A stretch of DNA of 59,422 nucleotides from an uncultured Oscillospiraceae bacterium (GTDB lineage: Bacteria; Bacillota; Clostridia; Oscillospirales; Oscillospiraceae): contig CANRFC010000014.1 in assembly GCA_947629795.1 (NCBI GenBank), positions 1 through 59,422 of the forward strand, in the 5' to 3' direction. The notes below the pieces were generated by a model that was given only the letters and a program-made list of their open reading frames with translations, did not search any database and was not told where the DNA came from. Below, piece after piece: positions 7,699-17,669 of this stretch (the stretch's first letter is position 1; every line of letters begins with the position of its first letter). The position numbers were made by a program, and so were the translations under genes.

Positions 7699-8451
7699 TC
7701 AGATATGATCCTCGTACCAGATCGCCAAGGGCGCTTTATCCGCCTCGCCCTGAAAATCATGATCGCTGGTCAGGCAGACCGCCACCGACCATTGGAACCG
7801 GCGGCAATAAGGCACCACCAGGTCGGTACTCTGGAACCGGTCCTTTCCGGCGTGGAGCACCCAGGTGGGAGAACTCCACTTGGTCAGGGGATGCTCCTGT
7901 ACGTACTGCCAATACGCCGGGGTCAGGGTCTCCACCGGCGTGGGAAAGTCCCCCTTGCTCTTGAGCTCCTCCACGTCGGTGTCAAACCAGTGGAAGATCT
8001 TCTTCACCAGCCATTCCAGATCCAGGATGGGAGATTGGAGGATGACCTTCTCAAACTTCCGCTCCGGGAAGGCCTGCAGACAGTAGTAGGCCCCGATGCT
8101 CCGGGCCAGGAGAGAGACCTGCTTCCAGTGGGCAAAGGCATAGTCTGCCGCCAGGGTCACAGTCTCCATCCCGCTCCAGACGTCCCGCTTTTTCTCCTCG
8201 TCCCGCCGTGTCCCGTGCCCCGGCAAATCAAAGCTCAAGGTTTGAAACCCCTTGGCCTCTGCCACCCGGGCAAAGTCCTCGGCATCCTCCCTGTCCCCAT
8301 CCTTTCCGTGGACATAGAGATAGACCTTTACGGCCGGCCTGCCCCAGACCAGGGCCGACAGGCCGCCCAGGTCCACCTCCCGCCGTTCCACGGGCGGCGG
8401 CGGGTCCGGGCCCAGGAAATACTCCTTCAGATCCTGTGGGATCTCAAACAT
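7699..8451 (-). CDS. Alpha/beta hydrolase, substrate unknown
   Basis: Predicted cytoplasmic alpha/beta-hydrolase fold of about 250 residues. Visible are the strand-turn GKDGDREDAEDF, an oxyanion-type DLPGHGTRRDEE, the nucleophile elbow ARSIGAYY (Ser in an A-x-S-x-G variant of G-x-S-x-G), an acid near AGKDRF and a late histidine in TSDHDF. The ATG at 8451 lies 6 bases after the tsaD stop and relies on the GGGGTG at the end of tsaD; upstream in-frame codons have no similarity. It is the last gene of the minus-strand lon-to-tsaD run. The substrate cannot be inferred. Confidence 0.75.
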   Translation of the reverse strand: MFEIPQDLKEYFLGPDPPPPVERREVDLGGLSALVWGRPAVKVYLYVHGKDGDREDAEDFARVAEAKGFQTLSFDLPGHGTRRDEEKKRDVWSGMETVTLAADYAFAHWKQVSLLARSIGAYYCLQAFPERKFEKVILQSPILDLEWLVKKIFHWFDTDVEELKSKGDFPTPVETLTPAYWQYVQEHPLTKWSSPTWVLHAGKDRFQSTDLVVPYCRRFQWSVAVCLTSDHDFQGEADKAPLAIWYEDHI

Positions 8452-8456
8452 TTCGC

Positions 8457-9467
8457 TCACCCCATTCCCAAGTCTCGCGTGGCATAGGCGTTCAAGGCGC
8501 TGTCGGCAGTGTGGCCTGCCAGGAATTCGTAATAGCCCTGACTTCCCACCATGGCTCCGTTGTCCCCGCACAGCTTCAGCGCAGGCAGGAAGAGCTTATC
8601 CCCGCTGTGTTCACAGGCACGCTGGAGGTCGGCGCGGATACGGCTGTTGGCGGCCACGCCGCCGGCGATGACCACCTTGCCGTAGCCCTTTTGCCTGGCG
8701 GCCTCCATGATCCGGGGCACCAGGGTATCGCTGACGGCGGCGGCAAAGGAGGCCGCCAGGCCGGGATAGTCCAGCTCCTCCCCCTTCTGCCGGGCATTGT
8801 GGGCCAGATTCAGCACTGCGGTCTTGAGCCCCGAGAAGGACATATCCAGCGGGTGGCCGTCCACATGGGAGCGGGGCAGATCGTATTTCCGGTCATCGCC
8901 TCCCTGGGCCAGCCGGTCCATGGGACCGCCGCCGGGGTAGCCGATGCCCAGCACCCGGGCCACCTTGTCGAAGCTCTCCCCCGCCGCGTCGTCCCGGGTG
9001 GCGCCCATGACCTCCATATCGGTGTAGGTCCGCACATCGGCGATAAGGGTATTCCCACCCGACACACACAGGCACACAAAAGGGGGCTCCAGGTCGGGAT
9101 GGGTGATGTAATTGGCGGCGATGTGGCCCCGGATATGGTGCACCGGCACCAGGGGCACTCCCCAGGACAGAGCCACCGCCTTGGCGAAGTTCACCCCCAC
9201 CAACACCGCCCCGATGAGACCGGGGGCATAGCTCACCGCCACGGCGTCAATGTCCCTCTTGGCAAGTCCCGCGTCGGCCAGGGCCCGGTCAGCCAGGCCC
9301 ACGATGGCCTCCACGTGCTTCCGGGAGGCGATCTCGGGCACCACGCCGCCGTAGAGGGTATGCATATCCACCTGGGAGGCAATGGCGTCGGAGAGGACCT
9401 CCCGGCCGTCCCGGACCACCGCCGCGGCGGTCTCGTCACAGGTGGATTCAAAGGCCAGGATATTCAT
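8457..9467 (-). CDS. tsaD: tRNA N6-adenosine threonylcarbamoyltransferase TsaD
   Basis: Transfers the threonylcarbamoyl group to A37 of ANN-decoding tRNAs (t6A). The 336 residues carry the ASKHA-type kinase-like fold: start MNILAFESTCDETA, the metal-binding pair HHIRGH (His111 and His115) and the glycine-rich VSGGNT and GGVAANS segments. The ATG at 9467 has GGAGGAG in front; the GTG two codons earlier is less well placed. It overlaps the GNAT gene by 4 bases (ATGA). RimI is encoded two genes upstream, a common partnership. TsaB and TsaE are not in this window. Confidence 0.95.
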   Translation of the reverse strand: MNILAFESTCDETAAAVVRDGREVLSDAIASQVDMHTLYGGVVPEIASRKHVEAIVGLADRALADAGLAKRDIDAVAVSYAPGLIGAVLVGVNFAKAVALSWGVPLVPVHHIRGHIAANYITHPDLEPPFVCLCVSGGNTLIADVRTYTDMEVMGATRDDAAGESFDKVARVLGIGYPGGGPMDRLAQGGDDRKYDLPRSHVDGHPLDMSFSGLKTAVLNLAHNARQKGEELDYPGLAASFAAAVSDTLVPRIMEAARQKGYGKVVIAGGVAANSRIRADLQRACEHSGDKLFLPALKLCGDNGAMVGSQGYYEFLAGHTADSALNAYATRDLGMG

Positions 9468-10045
9468 AAACACTCCTCCGGAATGACCACTTTTTCGGCA
9501 TAGACGGCATCGGAGAACACGCCCCGGTAGAGCTTCCGATGGGTCTCCATCAGCGCCTCATCCGAGATCTCCGGGCCATAGGCCAACACCAGATAGGGCA
9601 CGCCGATGATCCTGGTGGTGTAGTTCATCCGGCGCAGGCCCGCCCGGGCGTAAAATCCCAGCCGCCGCCGGCGAAGGTCGTCCACCGCCTCGTCCCCGGT
9701 GTTGGGGATCTCCACCTCGCCGAAGACCCCGCCGCCGTTCCGGCAGAAGCGGCTGAGCATGTCCCGGAGCAAGGCGCTGCCCACCCCGGCATTCCGGGCC
9801 TCCGGCATGACAGCGAAGTAGTCCAGCATCACATAGGGGTCCTCCCCCGCCTTCCAATAGAGGGCATAGGAGAGCAGCTTCCCCTCCCGGAAAAGGCCAT
9901 AGGGCTCGTACAGTCCCTCATCAGTCAACTTCTGCAGCCGGGAGAAGGGTTTGAGCTCATTGGGGGGGAAATCCCGCCGCATGTCCCGCTCGTAGAGCTG
10001 GGCAAATTCCTCCTGCGTCAGCAGTCGAAACTCGTCTTGGCTCAT
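9464..10045 (-). CDS. GNAT-family N-acetyltransferase
   Basis: Predicted acetyl-CoA-dependent acetyltransferase of 193 residues. The GNAT acetyl-CoA loop is seen as PEARNAGVGSALLRDML (R/Q-x-x-G-x-G/A type) after a DYFAVMP beta strand; the C-terminal half holds FYARAGLRRM, the usual helix and strand before the final sheet. The ATG at 10045 overlaps the rimI stop and the stop overlaps tsaD, both as ATGA, so it is translationally coupled in the rimI-tsaD run. The acceptor substrate is unknown. Confidence 0.8.
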   Translation of the reverse strand: MSQDEFRLLTQEEFAQLYERDMRRDFPPNELKPFSRLQKLTDEGLYEPYGLFREGKLLSYALYWKAGEDPYVMLDYFAVMPEARNAGVGSALLRDMLSRFCRNGGGVFGEVEIPNTGDEAVDDLRRRRLGFYARAGLRRMNYTTRIIGVPYLVLAYGPEISDEALMETHRKLYRGVFSDAVYAEKVVIPEECL

Positions 10046-10509
10046 ATCTGTCCACCCTCCTTGGGAAACTCCAACGTCATGATGAGAGCGTCCTCTTTCG
10101 GGTTTTCATAGTAGTTCTTCCGTCTGCCCACCTGGGCAAAGCCGTGCTTATAATAGAGCTGGATGGCGGGCTCGTTGGAGGGTCGGACCTCCAGTGTCAG
10201 AAAGGCCAGCTTGGCCCGGCCGAAACGGATGAATACCTCCAGCAGGTCGTCGGCGATGCCCTGGCCCCGGTAGTCGGAGCGCACGGCGATGTTGTCGATG
10301 TATCCCTCGTCCATGACGGCATGGAGCCCCGCATAGCCCAGCACCGCCCCATCGGGCCGCTGGGCCACGATGAAGGAGCACAGGGGATTGTAAAGCTCCT
10401 CCTCCAGGGACGCCTCCGACCAGGGCTCAGAGAAGCACTCCCGCTCGATAAGGGCGATCTCATGGATATGGGACCTGTCCATGGGGACGATCTTATAGTT
10501 CTTTCTCAC
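10042..10509 (-). CDS. rimI: Ribosomal protein S18-alanine N-acetyltransferase RimI
   Basis: A 155-residue GNAT enzyme that in its family acetylates the N-terminal alanine of ribosomal protein S18. Typical features are IALIERECFSEPWS near the start, the acetyl-CoA loop DYRGQGIADDLL, the ALFLTLEVRPSN-like strand (here AFLTLEVRPSNEPA) and LYYKHGFAQVGRRKNYY. The start is a GTG at 10509, overlapping the polA stop by 4 bases, with GGGGGAGG upstream. Its position near tsaD agrees with the common rimI-tsaD pairing. Confidence 0.9.
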   Translation of the reverse strand: MRKNYKIVPMDRSHIHEIALIERECFSEPWSEASLEEELYNPLCSFIVAQRPDGAVLGYAGLHAVMDEGYIDNIAVRSDYRGQGIADDLLEVFIRFGRAKLAFLTLEVRPSNEPAIQLYYKHGFAQVGRRKNYYENPKEDALIMTLEFPKEGGQI

Positions 10510-13190
10510 GCTTTGGCCTCCCCCCAGTTTTTGCCCACGCCGGCGTCTGCCCGGAGGGGCACGGCATAACTGACAACGCCCTCCATCTCCCGCTTGAGCA
10601 GTTCCCTGACGGTCTCAGCCTCCCCCTCGGGGCACTCCACAATGAGCTCGTCGTGGACCTGGAGGATGAGCTTTGCCTGAAGCCCGGCCTCCTGTAGGGC
10701 CCGCCACACCCGGATCATGGCCAGCTTGATAACGTCGGCGGCGGTGCCCTGGATGGGCATATTGAGTGCCACCCGCTCGCCAAAGGAGCGCAGGTTGTAG
10801 TTGGAGGACTTGAGCTCGGGAAGCCACCGCCGCCGGCCCATAAGGGTGGAGACATAGCCGTCGGCCTTGGCCCTCTCCACTACGGCGGACATATACTCCC
10901 GCACGCCGTGGAAGGTGTTCAGATAGCGGTCCATATACTCCCTGGCCTCTCCCCGGGTGACGTGGATATCCTGGGACAGGGAGAAGTCCGAGATACCGTA
11001 GACAATGCCGAAGTTCACCGCCTTGGCCCGCCGGCGCATCTCATGGCTCACCAGCTCGGCAGGCACGCCGAAAACCTGGGCGGCGGTGGCGGTGTGGATA
11101 TCCTCCCCGCCGAGGAAGGCCGCCTGCATGGTCTTGTCATCGGCAATGCAGGCCAAAAGCCGCAGCTCGATCTGAGAGTAGTCGGCGTCCACCAGCAGAT
11201 GGCCGGGGGCAGCGGTGAACATATCCCGCAGCTTGGCCCCCAGCTCGGTGCGCACTGGGATATTCTGCAGGTTTGGCTCGGTGGAGCTCAGCCGCCCGGT
11301 GGCGGTGACCGTGTTCTGGAAGGAGGTGTGGATGCGCCCGTCCGGGGCGATCACCTTGGTCAGCCCGTCCACGTAGGTGGACTTGAGCTTGGCATACTGC
11401 CGGTACTCCAGGATGGTATCAATAATGGCGTGCTGGCCCCGGAGCTTTTCCAGCACCTCAGCGTTGGTGGACCAGCCTGTCTTGGTCTTCTTCACCGGGG
11501 GCAGGCCCAAATCCTCAAAGAGGATCTTTCCCAACTGCTGGGTGGAGTTGATGTTGAACTTCTTCCCGGCCAGCTCGTAGATGGCGGCCTCGTCCGCGGC
11601 GATCTGGGCGTCCAGCATGACGCCGAAGTCGGCCAGGGCCTTCCGGTCCACCAACACTCCGGCGCGCTCCATATCCGCCAGCACCGGACACAGGGGCAGC
11701 TCGATCTCACAGAGCACCTTGTCCAGCCCCAGGTCCCGGAGCCGGCCCCCCAGTTCCTCATAGAGCCCGTCCACCAGGGCGGTGTGGGACATCAGGGCTC
11801 CCAGTGCCCCCGCCCTGTCCGGGGCGAGTATGGGGTTGAAGGCGTCGGGGGCCCGGTAGAGCCTGGCCTTGGGGGCCTCGAAGTGGAAATAGGTCATGGC
11901 CAGCTTTTCCAGGTCATAGCTGCCGTCGGTGGGGGCCAGAAGGTAGGCCGCCAGCTCGGTGTCAAAGACAAAGCCCTCGGTGGACAGTCCCTCGGCCAGG
12001 AGGGTGTTCATCAGGTCCTTGGCCCCGTGGGTGACCTTTTTGATATCGGGGGCAAAGAAGCCCCGGAGAAAGTCATTGTAGCTCTCCAGCTCGCCGGAGA
12101 AGAACAGGGCGGCGTGGGAGAGACTCTCACTCTCGTCCCACTCCACACAGATCCCGTCCAGCCCGGGCAAGGCCAGAAAGCTCACATGGTCCCGCTCCCG
12201 GAAGAGCTGCAGCAGTTCCTCCATCCGGCCGGCGTCGGTGACGTTTTCGCTGTCACAGGTGCAGGCAAAGCCCTTCTCCTCCGCCGGGGCGTCCCCCTGG
12301 GGGGGCTTGAGCCCGAAGCGCTCGATGAGCTTGGCAAACTCCAGCTTCAGAAAGAGGTCATAGAGAACGCCCTCGTTTACCTTCTGCCGTTGGGCGTCCT
12401 CAGGCTTGAATTCGATGGGCGCGTCACAGCGGATGGTGGCCAGGTCGTAGGACATCCGGGCATCCCCCTCGCCCTCGGCGAGCTTCTTCACCACTCCGGG
12501 CTTGGCGGGGGTGTTGGGGGCCTGGCAGATCTCAGGCATATGGTCGTAGAGGTGGTCGATGGAGCCGTAGAGCTGGATGAGCCCCATGGCGGTCTTCTCC
12601 CCCACCCCCTTCACGCCGGGGATATTGTCCGAGGAGTCCCCCATGAGGGCCTTGAGGTCGATGATGTGGATGGGCTCAAAGCCGTATTCCTCCCGAAAAG
12701 TCTCGGGGGTCATGTTCCTGGTGGTGGTCTGCCCCATCCGGGTAGTGACCAGCTTCACGGTGGTGCGGTCGGTGATGAGCTGAAGGGAGTCCCGGTCTCC
12801 GGTGACGATGACGGTGTCCCAGCCCGCCTCCGTGTCCTTGGCGGCGATGGTGCCCAACAGGTCGTCGGCCTCCCAGCCATCCATCTCGTAGGTGGGGATG
12901 TTCATGGCGTGAAGGATGTCCTTCAGAATGGGCATCTGGGCGGCCAGGTCGTCGGGCATCCCCTTCCGGGTGGCCTTATAGCCGGCATAGGCCAGGTGCC
13001 GGAAGGTGGGGGCCTTCCGGTCAAAGGTGACGCAAAGGGCCTCGGGGGTCTCCTCATCCAGCAGCTTCTGCAGGATGTTGAGGAAGCCGTAGACCGCATT
13101 GGTGGGGGTCCCGTCCCGGGTGGACAGGGGCTTTACGCCGTAAAAGGCCCGGTTGATGATGGAGTTGCCGTCGATGACCATGCACTTCAT
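10506..13190 (-). CDS. polA: DNA polymerase I
   Basis: Repair and Okazaki-fragment polymerase, 894 residues. Domains in order: 5'-3' flap exonuclease (about 1-290, with MVIDGNSIINRAFYG, the acidic EADDLLG and DSSDNIPGVKGVGEKTA), a middle domain in the place of the 3'-5' exonuclease, and the family A polymerase (motif A DYSQIELR, motif B RRRAKAVNFGIVYG, motif C QVHDELIVE). The middle domain lacks the acidic D-x-E pair and the other metal ligands, so proofreading is probably absent, as in several other Firmicutes. The ATG at 13190 overlaps the engB stop by 4 bases. Confidence 0.95.
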   Translation of the reverse strand: MKCMVIDGNSIINRAFYGVKPLSTRDGTPTNAVYGFLNILQKLLDEETPEALCVTFDRKAPTFRHLAYAGYKATRKGMPDDLAAQMPILKDILHAMNIPTYEMDGWEADDLLGTIAAKDTEAGWDTVIVTGDRDSLQLITDRTTVKLVTTRMGQTTTRNMTPETFREEYGFEPIHIIDLKALMGDSSDNIPGVKGVGEKTAMGLIQLYGSIDHLYDHMPEICQAPNTPAKPGVVKKLAEGEGDARMSYDLATIRCDAPIEFKPEDAQRQKVNEGVLYDLFLKLEFAKLIERFGLKPPQGDAPAEEKGFACTCDSENVTDAGRMEELLQLFRERDHVSFLALPGLDGICVEWDESESLSHAALFFSGELESYNDFLRGFFAPDIKKVTHGAKDLMNTLLAEGLSTEGFVFDTELAAYLLAPTDGSYDLEKLAMTYFHFEAPKARLYRAPDAFNPILAPDRAGALGALMSHTALVDGLYEELGGRLRDLGLDKVLCEIELPLCPVLADMERAGVLVDRKALADFGVMLDAQIAADEAAIYELAGKKFNINSTQQLGKILFEDLGLPPVKKTKTGWSTNAEVLEKLRGQHAIIDTILEYRQYAKLKSTYVDGLTKVIAPDGRIHTSFQNTVTATGRLSSTEPNLQNIPVRTELGAKLRDMFTAAPGHLLVDADYSQIELRLLACIADDKTMQAAFLGGEDIHTATAAQVFGVPAELVSHEMRRRAKAVNFGIVYGISDFSLSQDIHVTRGEAREYMDRYLNTFHGVREYMSAVVERAKADGYVSTLMGRRRWLPELKSSNYNLRSFGERVALNMPIQGTAADVIKLAMIRVWRALQEAGLQAKLILQVHDELIVECPEGEAETVRELLKREMEGVVSYAVPLRADAGVGKNWGEAKA

Positions 13191-13795
13191 GTCTGCGCGC
13201 TCCTTCCCTCGGCGTGGGCCGTGATGAGACCCAGCAGCTCCTCCCGGCCCGTTCCCTTCTCGGCGGAGAAGGGGACGATCTCCACCCCGTCGGGAAGGGC
13301 CAGGGTCTCCCGGATCAGGGCCAGGTTGGGCTCGATCTCACTCTTTTTCAGCTTGTCCAGCTTGTTAGCCACCACCACCCAGGGCTTCCCCGTGGCCTTG
13401 AAATAGTCGGCCATGGTCACATCGTTGGCGGTGGGCTTGTGCCGGGCGTCCACGATGAGGACCCCCAGGGTCATCAGGGTGGGGTCGTCGAACCAGCTCT
13501 GGATGAGCCTGGCCCAGCGGTCCTTCTCCGCCTGGGAGACCTGGGCATAGCCATACCCCGGCAGATCCACCAGGTAGAGCTTCTCGTCCACCAGGAAGTA
13601 GTTGATGTGCACCGTCTTCCCGGGGGCGGAACCCACTCTGGCAAAGTTCTTCCGGTTCAGCAGGCGGTTGATGACCGAGGATTTGCCCACGTTGGAGCGG
13701 CCGGCGAAGGCCACCTGGGGCAGGCTCTCCCGGGGAAAATCCTTTGGCCCTGACGCCGAACGGACAAATTCCACTTTTTGTGTGTTAAGTGACAT
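13187..13795 (-). CDS. engB: Ribosome biogenesis GTP-binding protein EngB/YsxC
   Basis: Essential small GTPase for assembly of the 50S ribosomal subunit; 202 residues. G1 GRSNVGKSS, G3 DLPGYGYAQ, G4 NKLDK and a final SAEKGTG (G5) are all visible. The ATG at 13795 is preceded by GAGGTG about 9 bases upstream. It follows lon by 13 bases and overlaps polA by 4 bases. The lon-engB order is common in Firmicutes. Confidence 0.95.
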   Translation of the reverse strand: MSLNTQKVEFVRSASGPKDFPRESLPQVAFAGRSNVGKSSVINRLLNRKNFARVGSAPGKTVHINYFLVDEKLYLVDLPGYGYAQVSQAEKDRWARLIQSWFDDPTLMTLGVLIVDARHKPTANDVTMADYFKATGKPWVVVANKLDKLKKSEIEPNLALIRETLALPDGVEIVPFSAEKGTGREELLGLITAHAEGRSAQT

Positions 13796-13808
13796 CCCTT
13801 TTCACCTC

Positions 13809-16208
13809 TCACTGGGGAAGGCTGTGACTGACTTCGGTTCCACAGGCGGCGGCCGTGGGAACAAAGGGCTCTTCCCTCGCCGGTTCCGGGCAGAGCGCAG
13901 CGTCCAAAACCTGGTCCAGGCTCTCTGCGGGAACAAAGCGCAAAGCCTTGCGCACCAAGGGGTCGATCTCCTCCAGGTCAGGGAGATTGTCCGCCGGGAG
14001 GAGCACGGCAGACATTCCCTCCCGCAGGGCGGCCATGGTCTTCTCCCGCAGGCCGCCGATGGCCAGAACGCGGCCCTGTAAAGTGACTTCGCCTGTCATT
14101 GCCAGATCCCCCCGGACCGGGCGCCCGGTGAGGGCCGAGGCCATGGCGGTGGTGATGGACACGCCGGCGGAGGGTCCGTCCTTGGGGGTAGCACCCTCCG
14201 GGAAGTGGATGTGCAGGTCATAGGCCTTGTAGAAGTCCGCCCTCAGGCCCAGTTCCGCGGCGTGGGCACGGATATAGCTCAGCGCCGCCTTGCAGGACTC
14301 CTTCATCACGTCTCCCAGGTTGCCGGTGAGCTCCAGCTTCCCGGAGCCGGGCAAGGCGATGGCTTCCACCTCCAGCAGCTCGCCGCCGGTCTGGGTCCAG
14401 GCAAGGCCGTTGACCACTCCCACCCGAGGGGCGTGGTCCTTCCGCTCCGGGTGATACTTCCGGGGGCCCAGGAGGCCCTCCAGGTCCCGGTCGGTGACGC
14501 ACACCGATCTGGCGTCCTCAGTGACAATGCGCGCGGCGGCCTTCCTGCACAGGGCCGCCAGCTCCCGCTCCAGGGAGCGGACCCCCGCCTCCCGGGTATA
14601 GCCCGAGATAAGGGCGCGTAGCGCGGCGTCGGAGAGCTTCAACTGGCTCTTTTTCAGGCCGTGGCGCCCAAGCTGCTTGGGAAGCAGGTGTTCCTTGGCA
14701 ATATGGACCTTCTCCTCGTCGGTGTAGCTGGGCAGCTCGATGACCTCCATGCGGTCCAGGAGGGGCCGGGGGATGGTGTCAGTGGTGTTGGCGGTGGTGA
14801 TGAACATGACCTCGCTGAGGTCAAAGGGGATCTCCAGGTAATGGTCCCGGAAGGCGCTGTTCTGTTCCGGGTCCAGGACCTCCAGGAGGGCGGAGGAGGG
14901 GTCGCTGCGGGCGTCGGAGCCCAGCTTGTCGATCTCATCCAGCACCATCAGGGGGTTGCAGCTCCCGGCCTGGTTGATGGCGGAGATGATCCGCCCCGGC
15001 ATGGAGCCCACATAGGTCTTGCGGTGGCCCCGGATCTCGGCCTCGTCGTGGACGCCGCCCAGAGAGACCCGGCACAGCTTCCGCCGGGTGGCCTTGGCCA
15101 CCGAGACGGCGATGGAGGTCTTTCCCACCCCCGGCGGGCCCACCAGGCACAGGATCTGTCCCTTGAGGTCGGGAGAGAGCTGCTTCACCGCCAGAAATTC
15201 CAGGATGCGCTCCTTGACCTTCCGGAGTCCATAGTGGTCGGCGTCCAGGCTCTTCCGGGCGGCGCTGACGTCCAGGCGCTCCTTTGTCCGCTTGCCCCAG
15301 GGCAGCTCCAGACAGGTGTCCAGATAACCCCGGCTGACGGCGGCCTCGGCGGAGCCGTAGGGCTGCTTCTCCAGCCGGGTGATCTCCTTGAAGAGCCGCT
15401 CCTTGGCCGCCTGGGGCATGGGGGAACGCTCCACCTGCCGGCGGTAGTCGGCGCACTCGTCGTCCTCCCGGCCTTCGCCCAGCTCGCTCTGGATGGCCTT
15501 CAACTGCTCCCGGAGCACAAAGTCCCTCTGGGCAGAGGCCACCCGGTCCCGGGTCATCTCATCCAGGTCCCGCTCCACCTCCAGGACCTCCAGCTCCCGC
15601 CGGAGGTATTCCCGGAGCTTGGACAGCCGCCGCACCGGGCGCTTCTCCTCCAGGATGTCCTGCTTCTGCTCCACCCGCATGGGGAGGTTCTGGGCGATAT
15701 AGTCGGCGATGTAGCCGGGGTCGTCGCTGGACATGACGCTGAGGAGCAGATCGGGGGTCATGCGGGGCGACTGCGCGATATAGCTCTCAAAAAGCTGATA
15801 GGTGGAGCGGATCAGGGCCTCGGTCCGGGCCGTCTTCCGACCCACAGGGATCGAGTCCACCTCCTCCACCAGGGCGGACAGATAGGGCTTTTCCCGCTTC
15901 AGCTCTACCAATCTGCCCCGGCTGACCCCCTCCACCATGACCCGCACGTTGTCCCCCGGCAGGCGCAAGAGCTGCCGGATGGTACACACCGTACCCATGG
16001 GAAACAGGTCCCGCTCCCCCGGCTCCTCCCGATCCACCTGACGCTGGGAGACCAGGAAGATGGGAGAATCCTCCTCCATGGCCTTGTCCAGGGCCTTTAC
16101 TGAGGCCACGCGGCTGACGTCGAAGTGGAGGAGCATATCGGGAAACACGGCAATGCCCCGCAGGGCCAGGGCCGGCATAATGACAGGGCTCTTTTTCTCC
16201 TCCGCCAC
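13809..16208 (-). CDS. lon: ATP-dependent protease Lon
   Basis: Cytoplasmic AAA+ serine protease (799 residues) that degrades damaged and regulatory proteins. The N-terminal substrate domain ([14 protein letters not shown]) is followed by a coiled helical region, the AAA+ module (Walker [10 protein letters not shown], Walker [14 protein letters not shown]) and the C-terminal protease domain with the catalytic Ser in [11 protein letters not shown] and Lys about 40 residues later. I prefer the GTG at 16208, which has AAAGGA 10 bases upstream, over the GTG three codons earlier. The clpX terminator lies about 30 bases upstream, and I see no separate promoter, so lon may depend on read-through or on a promoter overlapping the hairpin. 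Confidence 0.95.
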   Translation of the reverse strand: MAEEKKSPVIMPALALRGIAVFPDMLLHFDVSRVASVKALDKAMEEDSPIFLVSQRQVDREEPGERDLFPMGTVCTIRQLLRLPGDNVRVMVEGVSRGRLVELKREKPYLSALVEEVDSIPVGRKTARTEALIRSTYQLFESYIAQSPRMTPDLLLSVMSSDDPGYIADYIAQNLPMRVEQKQDILEEKRPVRRLSKLREYLRRELEVLEVERDLDEMTRDRVASAQRDFVLREQLKAIQSELGEGREDDECADYRRQVERSPMPQAAKERLFKEITRLEKQPYGSAEAAVSRGYLDTCLELPWGKRTKERLDVSAARKSLDADHYGLRKVKERILEFLAVKQLSPDLKGQILCLVGPPGVGKTSIAVSVAKATRRKLCRVSLGGVHDEAEIRGHRKTYVGSMPGRIISAINQAGSCNPLMVLDEIDKLGSDARSDPSSALLEVLDPEQNSAFRDHYLEIPFDLSEVMFITTANTTDTIPRPLLDRMEVIELPSYTDEEKVHIAKEHLLPKQLGRHGLKKSQLKLSDAALRALISGYTREAGVRSLERELAALCRKAAARIVTEDARSVCVTDRDLEGLLGPRKYHPERKDHAPRVGVVNGLAWTQTGGELLEVEAIALPGSGKLELTGNLGDVMKESCKAALSYIRAHAAELGLRADFYKAYDLHIHFPEGATPKDGPSAGVSITTAMASALTGRPVRGDLAMTGEVTLQGRVLAIGGLREKTMAALREGMSAVLLPADNLPDLEEIDPLVRKALRFVPAESLDQVLDAALCPEPAREEPFVPTAAACGTEVSHSLPQ

Positions 16209-16233
16209 GGCAAACACTTCCTTTCCAAACTAC

Positions 16234-16266
16234 AAAAATTCGGGGCGGGGTCATCCCCGCCCCGAA
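16234..16266 (-). terminator. Terminator after clpX
   Basis: A 12-bp perfect stem (16255-16266 with 16239-16250) with a four-base loop, followed by five U on the minus strand. There is also a T run on the other side, so it could work in both directions. It separates clpX from lon. Confidence 0.8.
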
Positions 16267-16279
16267 GGGTTTTTTCCCG

Positions 16280-17596
16280 TCAGGATGCGGTATCCCGAAG
16301 GGGACTGCCGCCCTCCTCGCTGTGAAGGGCCGCGCCGCCCAGTCTGGGCCGCTCCGACTCGTCCCGCTCATGGAGGACTTGGGGTCTGGCCCCGTCCCGG
16401 ACGCTCTCCTGGGTGATGACCACCTTGGAGATGGTGGGGTCGGAGGGCACATCGTACATGATGGGGGTCATGACCTCCTCCAGCACCGCCCGGAGGCCCC
16501 GGGCGCCAATGCCCCGGTCGATGGCCTTCTCGGCGGCGGCCTGAAGGGCCTCGGGCCGGAACTCCAGGGCCACATCGTCGTACTCCAGCAGCTTCTCATA
16601 CTGGCGGGTCAGGGCGTTCTTGGGCTCGGTGAGGATGCGCACCAGCTGATCCTTGTCCAAAGACCCCAGACTGGTCACCACCGGCAGCCGGCCCACCAGC
16701 TCGGGAATGATGCCGTACTTGATGAGGTCATGGGGCTGGACCTGGGCGAAGAGCTCGCCGGTATCCTTCTCGGTCTTGGACTTGAGCTCGGCGCCGAAGC
16801 CGATGGTCTTCTTGTCCAGGCGCTGCTCGATGAGCTTCTCCAGTCCGTCAAAGGCGCCGCCGCAGATGAACAGGATGTTCTTGGTGTCCACGTGGATGAA
16901 CTCCTCGTGGGGATGCTTCCGCCCGCCCTGGGGCGGCACGTTGGCCACGGTGCCCTCCAGGATCTTCAGCAGGGCCTGCTGGACACCCTCGCCGGAGACG
17001 TCCCGGGTGATGGACACGTTTTCGCTCTTGCGGGTGATCTTGTCGATCTCGTCGATATAGATGATGCCCCGCTCTGCCAACTCCACATCGTAGTCGGCGG
17101 CCTGGACCAGCCGCAGCAGGATGTTCTCCACATCGTCGCCCACGTAGCCCGCCTCGGTGAGGGTGGTGGCGTCGGCGATGGCGAAGGGCACCTTCAGGAT
17201 CCGGGCCAGGGTCTGGGCAAACAGGGTCTTGCCGCAGCCGGTGGGACCGATGAGCAGGATATTGCTCTTCTGGAGCTCCACGTCCTCCCCGCCGCCGAAA
17301 TAGATGCGCTTGTAGTGATTGTACACCGCCACCGAGAGGGCCATCTTGGCCGCCTCCTGGCCGATGATATACTCGTCCAGCACCCGGTGGATCTCCTTGG
17401 GGGTGGGGATGGCGTCGGGTATCTCCGAGGCCAGGACTTCTCCCTGCTCCTCCGCGTCATCCAGAATGGACATGCAAAGATGCACGCACTCGTTGCAGAT
17501 ATAGGCCCCCGGTCCGGCGATCATCCGGGATACCTGCTCCTGCTGCTTGCCGCAGAAGGAGCAGCGGATGGACTTTCGCTCGTCGTTTTTGGGCAT
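16280..17596 (-). CDS. clpX: ATP-dependent Clp protease ATP-binding subunit ClpX
   Basis: AAA+ unfoldase that feeds ClpP; 438 residues. The N-terminal zinc-binding domain has CSFCGK and CNECVHLC, followed by the AAA+ domain with Walker A GPTGCGKT, Walker [11 protein letters not shown], the RKSENVS sensor region and [12 protein letters not shown]. The last 35 or so residues are a charged tail rich in R, E and D, probably flexible. The ATG at 17596 follows GAGGTGAGGAG. It is 73 bases downstream of clpP and in the usual tig-clpP-clpX order. Confidence 0.96.
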   Translation of the reverse strand: MPKNDERKSIRCSFCGKQQEQVSRMIAGPGAYICNECVHLCMSILDDAEEQGEVLASEIPDAIPTPKEIHRVLDEYIIGQEAAKMALSVAVYNHYKRIYFGGGEDVELQKSNILLIGPTGCGKTLFAQTLARILKVPFAIADATTLTEAGYVGDDVENILLRLVQAADYDVELAERGIIYIDEIDKITRKSENVSITRDVSGEGVQQALLKILEGTVANVPPQGGRKHPHEEFIHVDTKNILFICGGAFDGLEKLIEQRLDKKTIGFGAELKSKTEKDTGELFAQVQPHDLIKYGIIPELVGRLPVVTSLGSLDKDQLVRILTEPKNALTRQYEKLLEYDDVALEFRPEALQAAAEKAIDRGIGARGLRAVLEEVMTPIMYDVPSDPTISKVVITQESVRDGARPQVLHERDESERPRLGGAALHSEEGGSPLRDTAS

Positions 17597-17669
17597 GGCT
17601 CCTCACCTCACGAATAAACAGAAATGCCGCAGAGGAGCGGGGCAACCCTCGCCCCGCTCCCCAAAACTA

